Position numbers and translations under genes: made by a program. The notes beneath the pieces were generated by a model. That model made no database searches and had not been told where the DNA came from. It was given only the letters and a program-made list of their open reading frames with translations. From Lateolabrax maculatus (Eukaryota; Chordata; Actinopteri; Acropomatiformes; Lateolabracidae), in contig CM062201.1 in NCBI GenBank assembly GCA_031216445.1, positions 27,677,501 through 27,741,500 on the forward strand: 64,000 bases of DNA. Reading direction: 5' to 3'. Shown in pieces: positions 47,059-58,714 of the stretch (position 1 is the first letter of the stretch; each line of letters starts with the position of its first letter).

Positions 47059-50000
47059 ATGGCCTCCGAACCCGCGGTGCTGCAGCCCCGCTGGAAGCGC
47101 GTCCTGGGCTGGACCGGCCCGGTGCCGCGGCCCCGGCACGGACACCGGGCCGTGACCATCAAGGAGCTGATGGTGGTGTTCGGCGGAGGGAACGAGGGCA
47201 TCGTGGACGAGCTGCACGTCTACAACACAGGTACCGGTTCACCTGGGCAACCTGTCCGGGTACCGGTTCACCTGGGCAACCTGTCCGGGTACCGGTTCAC
47301 CTGGGCAACCTGTCCGGGTACCGGTTCACCTGGGCAACCTGTCCGGGTACATTTAGTCTGTGTACCAAGCGGGCTCCGTTGGCTCTGTTAATGCTAAATG
47401 CTGAGAGCTAAAACAACTTGTAAGATTATATACTGAAGATAACTTAGTTAACTTATTTAACTTGTAGTTACCCTGTAGTTACCCTGTAGTTAACCTGTTA
47501 ACTTTGTGATAGTTGCTGCAGTCAGGAGCTTTAGCCTGCTATGCTAAGCTAGGTTAGCTAACAGAAATGGCGCGTTTTTACCGAAAACATTGTGACATCA
47601 CACAGACACGCCCCCTGCCGCCGCGTCAGAAGGATGGAGGCACGAGGACATACCCCGGAAATACAGGACATATCCAATAATTTATTATTTTATTTGAACT
47701 TGTGTTTCAGAGACTTCAACATTTTTAGGTTTGTCACTAAGTTGTTGATTGTACTTTTCAGTTTGTTCCCGAGGGGAAGGTGGTTCTTTATATGCCCCCC
47801 CCCGAGATATTTCAGTGTGTAGTTTAATGAAGTGAACCTGTACACTGTCTGCCCCCCCACAGCGACCAACCAGTGGTTCATCCCTGCGGTAAGGGGGGAC
47901 GTCCCCCCAGGCTGCGCCGCCTATGGCTTCGTGTGTGACGGGACGAGGCTGCTGGTGTTCGGCGGGATGGTTGAATACGGAAAATACAGCAGCGACCTGT
48001 ACGAGCTGCAGGTCAGTGAAGTCACCACGGGGGGCAGGGCCTCGAGGCGCTGATGGCACAGCCTGCTCTCAGATCCCATATATTGGAGCTTTTCAGACAT
48101 TTCTGGAGACAACAGTATATTAATATAGTTAATATGGGGACAACAACACATTTAAATATGAAGACAACTGTACATTTTATATTTTTAAGCCTCTCCCAGT
48201 CTCCATTGGTGGTCCATTGTTGATACACCTGGGCAGTCTGCTCAAGTACTGTGCTTTACGGTCTGTTGTGTCCCTCAGGCGAGTCGCTGGGAATGGAAAC
48301 GTCTGAAGGCCAAGGCTCCAAAAGATGGCCCGCCCCCCTGTCCCCGCCTTGGACACAGCTTCTCTCTGATTGGCAGTTGCTGTTACCTGTTTGGAGGACT
48401 GGCCAATGACAGTGAAGACCCCAAGAACAACATCCCCAGGTAGGAAATATCACTGTCCTCAGGTACCTGAACCACTTCCACTGTGTGACCCAAATTGAGG
48501 TTATAGACCTGTACCTGTAGGTCCAGTTTCAGAGCACATGTTGTTTAGATGCAAACCCTGAGAAGAGACACCTTTCCCTCTCAGGTATTTGAACGACCTG
48601 TACTGTCTGGAGCTGCGGCCGGGCTCCAGCGTGGTCGGCTGGGAGATCCCGCTGACATCGGGTCCGCCACCGCCGCCCAGAGAGAGTCACACAGCTGTGG
48701 TGACGAGCAGCGGCGCAAACAGACTCATCATCTATGGAGGGATGAGCGGCTGCAGGCTGGGAGACCTGTGGGTGCTTGACATAGGTGAGACATATGCGAG
48801 ACCAGCAGGTATACAGGTGGTGATTTCTACTAGCCTGGGAACCAGGTGAATCTGCAGCTCTTGTTGTATTTGCTCTGGCAGTTTGTCTGGCCCCTCTCCC
48901 ACTCAAACTGATTTCCTTGGTACTGGTATCTGGCGAACCAATCACAAGCGTTTATCAAGTATGAGGCGGGTTTAATGCGATGACTGACAGAGAGGAGGAT
49001 CGTTCAGGCATATTCGTAAATATCCAAGATGGCTGCTGATGCGTAGCGTTCCCCACATTTGTGAATTAGTCTGCCGAGGCCAGGCTATGTTTCTACGGGA
49101 ACGTACTGTTTAAAAACGATGTTGTGAAGTCAAACGATCTGACTTCTATAGTTCATGAACATTTAGAGGTGGATATGTTTTTTTGCTTTAATATTCAGGT
49201 GTTTCCTTTAGTGTGTGTGTGTATATACTGTATATGTGTGGTATCAAACTAAACTGTGCCGACATCTGATTGCTTTCTCTTTGATGATGTCACAGACTCT
49301 CTGATGTGGAGTAAACCGGCCCTCGGTGGAACCGCCCCCGTCCCCCGCAGCCTGCATTCTGCCACCACCATCAACAACAAGTACTACTACACACATACTG
49401 TACACATACTGCACACACGCTTACTGCACACACGCTTACTGCACACATACATGCATCCTCACCTGTTTCTCTCTCTCTCTCCACCTGCCTGTCTCTCTCT
49501 CTCCACCTGCCCCCCCCCCGCCTGTCTGTTTTTCTGTCAGGATGTATGTGTTTGGAGGTTGGGTTCCTCTGGTGATGGATGATGTCAAAGTGGCAACTCA
49601 TGAGAAAGAGTGGAAGTGTACCAACACACTGGCCTGCCTCAACCTGGGTAACACACACACTCACACTCCCATTCGCCCATTCAGGCATGTTACTCATGTC
49701 GTCACCCCAGAGTCGTGACATCAGGAAGATGACACTGCAGCATGACCGCCTGTCTGACCACCTGTCTGTCCGTGTAGACACAATGTGCTGGGAGACGGTC
49801 CTGATGGACAGTCAGGAGGATAATGTTCCCAGAGCTCGAGCAGGTCACTGCAGCGTGGCCATCAACTCCAGACTCTACATCTGGAGCGGCAGAGACGGAT
49901 ACAGGAAGGCCTGGAACAACCAGGTGTGCTGCAAGGACCTGTGGTACCTGGAGGCAGGTGAGGAGTACTATCTGATACCTGTAACACCTGGAAACAGGGG

Positions 50001-53000
50001 GGCACTACTGTCTGATATCTGTACTTGATTTAGTCTGACCTGATGGTACCTGTCTGTCCTCAGAGCGTCCCTGTGGCCCCTCTCGGGTGCAGCTGGTCCG
50101 GGCTAACACTTCATCCCTGGAGGTGAGCTGGGGGCCGTCACAGACCGCCGACACCTACCTGCTGCAGTTACAGAAGTACGACATTCCCGCCACACCTGCA
50201 GCCACCTCACCTGCCTTGAACCCCGTTCCCTCCGCTACACCTGGAGCCAGCTCCCCCAAGAGCCCCGTCACCATCGCCATGACACCAACTTACCAATCTG
50301 CCCCGCTGTCCGGCATCGCGCTGGTCCCCTCCCCCACTGCCTCCGTACCTGGAAGCCCATTGGCTGCTGCTGCCAAAGCACCAGGTAGATTTACACTGCA
50401 GTACAGGTCGATCTACAGGTAATAGATCAGGTAGATCTGAATGTTCCTCACCAGTCTCCTGTATTTCTGCAGCTGTCCTGAAGGTGGCAGCAGCTCCAGG
50501 TGCCGTAGGTGGAGCCTCCATTGTCACAGTGAGACAAGCCACACCCAAATCCCCGGTCGTAGGGACGACCCTTCCCACAGGTGTTCGTATGGTAGTACCT
50601 GCTCAGGCTGGCCAGGGGACGGTAAAGAGATCTTTTATGATTCCTATTTCTTAAGTCAAGGTCCACTTGCCTTTTCTCGAGCTTTAAACCACATTTTACG
50701 GCCTTCACCAACAGATGAAGTTTGCTCAGCTGTGATGGAGAAGGATCTGTTATCTCCATGACAACTGTTGTCATGTGTCACTGTCCTGGCATTTCCACCA
50801 GAAAATGTAAAAATGTGATGTCCCATAGTTATGTATATAGGTCACAGAGACATACTGTATATACACACAGACATGTTTCATGTATATACGTCTCTATGAG
50901 AGCGTTGGTGAGAGGAGTGTGGTGCATCGTTGTCATGGTAACCGTATCTATCTACCTCATGTCTCATTTACATGAAAACACAGAACATTATTATAATGAA
51001 CGTAAACACCCAACATGGCTACCGATGGCACTCACAGCAGTCATTTAGAAACATGTTAGAAACTTTATTTAAAGTTTTGAGTTTGATGCAGCAGCTAGCT
51101 GCGCTAACGTTAGATATCAGGGACACTCCGGTCAGGTGAGATGAAGTCACGGACATAGTGCGTACAGGTATGTAGGAACGCAGGTAGGTCTTCCAATCAT
51201 TTCATTCAGCTGAAATGTATGTGGTAGCTAAACAATCTCCATGACAACTGAGCATCTCCATCCGCTGGGGAACGCCACAGGGTGAAGCTGAAACCTCTGG
51301 AAAAGTTTCAGTAGGTGGACAATTTCTTGTGAAACTACTTTCACTGACAAGAATGAACTTTGACTGTCAACAGTTTAAATGTGTTCTCACACCTCCAACT
51401 TCCTTCCTGTCTGCTCTCAGCCAATAGGAAGCAGTCCTCAGATGAGCGGTATGGCAGCTTTGGCAGCGGCGGCGGCAGCGACTCAAAAGATTCCTCCATC
51501 TACAGCGGCGGTGCTGAACGTCCCTGCAGGAGCAACAATTGTAAAAACGGTGGCTGTGAGTCCAGGATCCAGCAGTCTGCCCGTCAGAGTGGCTGCTCCC
51601 GTTACAATGGTACACACAGTACACACTACAGCGCTGTTAGTACACACTGCAGTGTACACTGGGAATTTATCTGCCAGGGAACGATTAACTGATCACTTTA
51701 GTTTGTCCCCAAAGAGTGAACACAAGAGAAAACACACAGCACATAAAAACATTTTGATACAGTAGAAATAGACAGAAAGCCCACTAATAGTAAGTAAGGA
51801 AACTTTATTTGATCAGTTATCAGAAAGATACAGAATGAAGAAACATGGAGAAATGAACAGAATACCTGTGTCTCAGGTGAGCAACCCGGCCACTCGCATG
51901 CTGAAGACAGCTGCTGCTCAGGTGGGCGGGACCTCTGTGGTCTCCACCCCCGGGACCCCCAGCCGACCAATCATCACAGTGCATAAATCCGGCACGGTGA
52001 CGGTCTCCCAGCAGGCGCAGGTGGTCACCACGGTGGTGGGCGGAGTCACAAAGACCATCACTCTCGTTAACAGTCCACTCAACGTGGGAGGCGGGGCTCT
52101 GGTGAGTGATGTCACCTGCTGCTCACTGAAGAAAAACTATATCAAACTAATAATGTCAATTATCTGTATTTAAACAAACTAACAGCCGCAACAATATCAT
52201 CAATCAGAAAACACAACTATATACATATATAATAGATCAAAATGAATCTGCAACTATTTTGATAATCAATAAATCACAATTTTTCAAGAAAAGTTTGCCA
52301 AACATTCCCTCTTTCTGCTCTTAATCCCAAGTATATAAACAAAACGAATGACAGGAAAGTATTCTGGGATTTTCAGACTGTACAACAAACTACTAAAAAT
52401 AAAAAACGCTTAAATGAAATTCATTAAAATGAATTTATACACATTAAACCGTTCATAGTAATTAATAAAAACCTGAACTGCCAAATCATAAAAACATTTG
52501 TTCAGAACATTTGTTCAGAACCTTTTTGATGCCATTATAAATTGACCTGATGACATCACTCCAACCTCTCTTTCAGATCGGTAACCTGGGTAATCTTGGC
52601 AACCTGGGGAAGGTGGTGTCATTGGTTCAGACCAAACCAGTTCAGAGTGGAGCGGTTACTGGTCAGGCTGGGAGCAGTCCAGTCACCCAGATCCTCCAGG
52701 TACACCCCCCTATATTAACACCTGTTGCCACCCTCGCATGTTACTACCTGTTACCCCCCCTTTAACAACCGTTGCGCCCCCCCTTGTCAGACAAAGGGCC
52801 CCCTCCCAGCAGGAACCATCTTGAAGTTGGTGACATCAGCAGACGGTAAACAGACCACCCTCCTCAGCACCGCGCAGGCCGGATCCACAACAACCAAACC
52901 CGGGACCACCATTATCAAGACCATCCCAGTGTCGGCGCTCACGGGGGGGGCAGGTACAGGTAAAACGCACACCTGAAAACCTGAGCTGCTTTGTTTTGAA

Positions 53001-53240
53001 TTGGATGATTGACAGAGTGAAGCTCCTCCCAAACAGGTGCTAACAGTCCAATCAGGTTCCTGACCACCAAAATGGTGACAGCAGGAAGTGCTGGAAAAAT
53101 CATCACCACCGTCCCCAAAATCACTGCAGCTGGCCATCAAGGGCTCACACAGGTAACACACACACACACACACACACAGGTTACACAAACACACACACTT
53201 GTACCTGCTGATATCGACCCGAAAACGTTTCAGGAAACGG

Positions 53241-53281
<41 letters not shown>

Positions 53282-56200
53282 CAGGTGGTGTTGAAAGGAG
53301 CTCCGGGGACGCCCAGTACAATCCTCAGGACCGTTCCGATGAGCGGAGTCAGACTGGTTTCACCGGGAGCTGTCGGCACCAAACCCAACGTCACAACGCT
53401 GGTTGTCAAGGCAACCACAGGTAGGTGTAACACACCTGCACTGTGCCAGAGTTTTAAAGCCCTTAGAAACGTGGCGTCCATCAGGTGTGTTTGTGTCTCA
53501 GGTATGTCCAGTCTGGGGACAAGAACAGGAAATGTCTCCACCACGGTTACAGGAGGAGCTGTCGCTGTCGCCAACACCTCCCTGGCAACCATTGCCTCCC
53601 TTGCAAGCCAGGTTACCATGGCAACCACCACAGCATCAGGACCTAAACAGGTAACAACACTGAAAGCTGTGTACTGTAGTAATACTGTAGTTTTGTCTAT
53701 GTACTGTAATACTGTAGTAATGTAGTAATACTGTAGTTTTGTGTCTGCAGGTGACTCTGATCACGACTCCCAGTGGTGCCGAGGCTCAGCCTCTGGTCCA
53801 GGATCTGCCCGTTTCCATCATGGCTTCTCCAACTTCAGAAGAACCTGGAAGTACCACAAGTACTTCTACTACTACTGCAGCAGGAGAGGCTGGAGACACT
53901 GCAGCTGCTACGGGTACAGAAACCACCACAACTGCTACCACTGCAGGTACTAGTGTTATTTCCAGTGTTAGTGTACAGGATACTCAGATAGTACCACTAG
54001 TACTGTTGTACTACCATCACAGTGCAGTGAATGTTTAGCTGTGTTGATGTTGTAGTGATGTTGGGCTGCTCCAACCCGCCCTGTGAGACACACGACACCG
54101 GCACCACCAACACTGCCACCGTCGCCAAGGCAACCATGGGTGGTAATGACAGAGCGTGCTCCAACCCGCCCTGTGAGACGCACGACACCGGCACCACCAA
54201 TACCGCCACGGTCGCCTCCACCAGCATGAGCCGAGTGCTGCAGGTGAGCTGATTCAGGTGTTTTAACTGTACGTCCAACAACATTGCTGACAGCTGGACC
54301 GGGCACTCCAGAGAACATCAGTTAACAGGTGAACCATGCAGGTACAGCAGCTCCTGTCTGAACAGACGATAATGTTCAAGCATCTGACGTCTGGCGAGAG
54401 GAAGAAACTCCACAAATGCCTGTAAAATACAGCCAGTTAAGGAAGCTGAGTACAGTTTATAGTGATCTCCTGGATCATTGATCCTTCAGGTGATTCATCA
54501 GGTCTTGTGACCCCTCAATCTGAACATCAAACGATAATCGATCTGGTGGAAATTCTGCCTGATTTTAACCAGTTAGAGGTTAAAGTGTCTGCAGGTCAGA
54601 GCTGAGTCCCACTGGAAAAAACACTTTAGTAGATTATTAGAAAATATTTCCAAAGTTTCTACATTCTACTGGGACAAAAAAACAAATAATGTCATAAGAC
54701 AAGATACAGGTTAAAAGCCTCCAGCCAAAGATACCTGTGGAGAAACAGATGTTTAACTTAAGACATTACACCTGATCAACGTGAAATAAAGACCTGATTT
54801 ACTCCACGTGTCACAGGTCAACCTGCTCTGACAGGTAACAGGTGCCTCCTCTCTCCTCCTCAGGTGAGCTCTAACCAGCCCTCAGGTCAGCACTCTGCTC
54901 CTGTTCCTCCACAATCTGTCAGTCAGAACAGAGGGAACAACTGTTCAAACCCGCCGTGTGAGACCCACGAGACTGGAACCACCAACACCGCTACCACAGC
55001 TGGAGCTGGAGGATCCAGACAGGTGAGGGAACACCTGACTGCAGTCGGGTATGCTGATAATCATTGATCACTTAAACCTGTATGGAGACTGAACTCAGAG
55101 TGTTACTGACTCCAGGTATGTTCCAACCCGCCGTGTGAGACCCACGAAACCGGAACCACCAACACCGCTACCACAGCTACAGGTAACCTGCTGACACACA
55201 AGGATCTCACTCAGATCTGTTAATATTTAGTGTTTGAACACTGCACCTGTCATGGGGAGGTTCTCCCGGGGCGTTCAGCAGGAAGAGACGTCACTTTCTG
55301 TCCTCTGTGTCTGCAGCTCAGCAGGGTGGAGATGGTCTGCAGGGAGACTCCACAGACCCCTCCTCTTCCTCTGACCCCGCCTCCTCCACCACAGCCAGTC
55401 AGAGCAGAGCTGTTACCACAGTTACACAGGCCACACCCACCCCTGGACCCTCCATACCTGTAAGTGACACACACACACACACACACTGGTAAACATGTCA
55501 CAGCTAAAGCCACACATGCACCTTCAGAAGAGTCCTGCATTCGTCAGAAACAGGTTTTAGTCCCTATAGTGTCAGAGGTCCCCAGGACAGGACGGAGTCT
55601 TGTCCCCATAATGTAATAAATACCAGACCACACACACATTATCATTATCATGTGATGTCCCGTAATTCCGTCTGTCTGTCTGTGTGCAGGAGATCTCCTC
55701 ATTGGTTGGCGAGGGCAGGGTGGAGTCCTCTGAGGCGGAGGCTGTTGACATGGATAGCCCATCAGGGCATGTGATGTCATCAGCAGCCTTGGCGTTACAG
55801 GTTCATGTGGAGGGCAGCGAGGCAGCAGCACAGGTACACACACACACACACACGTTTGTACTTCTATACGTGTGAGGACATTCATTAACATGATACCCCC
55901 CCAGCCCTTACCCTGACCTGAACCAAAAAATAATTCTAACCTGAACCTTAAAACCAAGTCTGAATCCTCAAATGTCCTTTGAAGGTGTCTCTCAAAGTGA
56001 GGACCGGCCAAAATGTCCTCACTTTCCAAACATGTCCACATTCCCATGGTCTAAAACTCAAACTGGTTCTCACAAAGATAGTTGTACACACTCACACAGG
56101 CACACAGATAACCAATCGGCTCCCCCCTCTCTCAGATGGTGTCCGGTGGTCCTCCTCAGGAGCTGATGTCATCAGAAGGGGATGGAGGTGAGGTGGTCTC

Positions 56201-58667
56201 TGGGGCGACGACCCTGATGGTGATGGGACTGACCTCGGATCATCTAGCTGTTACTGCGGCAACAGAGGAGGCTGTTCAGCAGGCGACAATACAGGCGGTC
56301 CTGCAGGCAGCAGGACACCTAGGTGAGACTCCACTGGTCCCCCTAGCTCTCAGACTCTGGTCCTGGGTTTGGATCTGTGTTACTGGTCTTCTCTGGTCCA
56401 GGATTTTGGACCTAACAAGACCTCAGCACTGAGCCCAACCTTAAAGTCCTCGTCCACTCTGTTTCCTCTTGTCCTTCACTGCTCAGTTGGTTTTCATCTC
56501 CTGTTTCACATTAAATCTAAAGCCATTTTCACACATGCAGTCTGAACCCGAAAAGTTCACACAAATTCCATCCATGGGGTCATTTGTGAACGAGAGCTGG
56601 GATCAATATTCAGGGAAATGTATACCTGCAGTCTCCCACCTCGAGACTGAGTGACACTGCAGGGAGAATGGCTGTACGGCTGGTGTGAAGCAACGACGAC
56701 AGGTCGATGTGGACCAGTATATGTGGACACCAGTCTTCACACCTGTCTGTCTCTGTGTCTGTTGGTGAAGGGGGGGCGTCGGTGGACCAGTCCATACCTA
56801 TCGTTCTGACCCAGAAAGAGCTGGCAGCTCTAGTCCAGCGGCAGCTGCAGGACGTCCACAACCAACCAGAACCAGAACCACAGCCCAGCAGCTTGCCCAC
56901 AGGTAGACATCAGCAAACATAAACCAGAGGTCTGTACTACGAAGCAGGATCTGGGCTCAGCAGGTACCTTCATGTTTGGGTTTTCAGACTTACGACGGTG
57001 ATTCACTTCTTACCGGGGTCCATCTCCATGGTAACTGATGCTGCACAGCTAACCGCTCCACAGCAGGTTATAGTCCAGATAACAGATCAACGCTTATGAC
57101 ATCACCGCCCACTGACCAATCAGAGGTCTCATGGAGCTTAAGATATGAAAGTAAACTACTGACCCATGTGAATTATGTTTTTATATTTAGTTTTGATTAG
57201 CTCCTGTATGACAGACCGGGTCTGCAGCTGAAAGAATAAGGCTGAAACATGCCATAAGAACACATCTAACATATAGATGCGCCTAATTCCAGTCAGATCT
57301 CGTGGTGTCCTGATGATGGGCAGTTAATAGGTAGTTATGGTCTGTTAACTTTCACACACTGACACAGTCGGGATGTTTTTCAGCCTCCTTCCTGCCGTCA
57401 GCAGCTGCAGCTGAGTTGCTTTCAGTCTGGATTATGTCTTTAACTTCTTCTATAATAATACAGTTTGCTCTTTGCTCTGCTGCCAGCAGACTTGTCCATG
57501 TCTGTGATTGGTCAGATACTGTAAACCCCTGGGTTGTCTTACCGAGTTGATAACCACCGTCATGTGACTGATTAGCACGATTCCATTTGTAAGTCGAAGT
57601 GAAGCCAGATAAGGAAAAGAAACCCTGCGTGTGTTGGACCTGCTCCGTAGTCCCGGTTTCTGGTCTGAAGACTAACTCACTGAGAGATGGGTTTTCCTTT
57701 GACCCCCCTTTGGTCCGAACCGGCAGAAACCCAGGTTCCATCCTGTATGAACATCTGTTGGTCAAAGAAAAAAAAATATTTGAATGTGTCTTTTTGTCCA
57801 GGTAATTCAGTCAGTAAGAAAAATATGAAATAACAAACAGCTGCAAACTTTTCTTAAATATCTCTGCAAAACAAAAACAAACACAGTTGATGTTTCAATC
57901 ATGTTTATACTGTCCCAGGGTTTATAATCAGGGCGATGAAGAGCGTCATGTTTACGCACCTCAATATGTTCATTTATCCGCTGGCTCTGATCACATCAGG
58001 CCCAGGTGATATTTGGCACCTGGACATCTTTCCAACATCTGAAGAGTTGTGAGGGTCTGACAGAAAGTCTGCATATAAGGAAGCTTCATTTCCAGTTTAT
58101 CGGACAAGCATCTTCCTCAGTGAGACAGCGAAAGGCTCAGTGATGAGGCCTCTCACCTGTTTCACTTGTCTCACCCCCCGAAAAGGAGGGACGTAGTTCT
58201 TGTCTGAACTGACGCCTGTGGGCTGAAATATAAATATTAGTTTAATACCATTTTATGAATATCTAAAGATATAATGAGATATAATAAAAGATATATAAAG
58301 ATATAATGAGATATAATAGTATAAAGATATAATGACATATATTTTAGTTCCAACATTATCGCCTGCAGTGTTCAATAAAGTAGTTTGAACCCTCATCTTG
58401 ATTCCCAGAGGGCCTTGCTCCAGCAGACAGCCTGAATGACCCGGCAGCAGAGAGTAACGGACACGGGCTAACCTCTTCAGCGGTGACGAATGCCGTGGCC
58501 CGATTGGCCAGTACGTTTGGCCCTACCCCTCCTCTGACGATCAGCCCAGCAAAGATTCAAACCTCTGCCACGCTGACCGATGTGACCAATGGCATCGCAG
58601 CAACTGCAGCGGTAAGAAATGCGACAGCAGACTGCAGTATGACGCTGACAACCATTAACAACACGTT

Positions 58668-58714
<47 letters not shown>

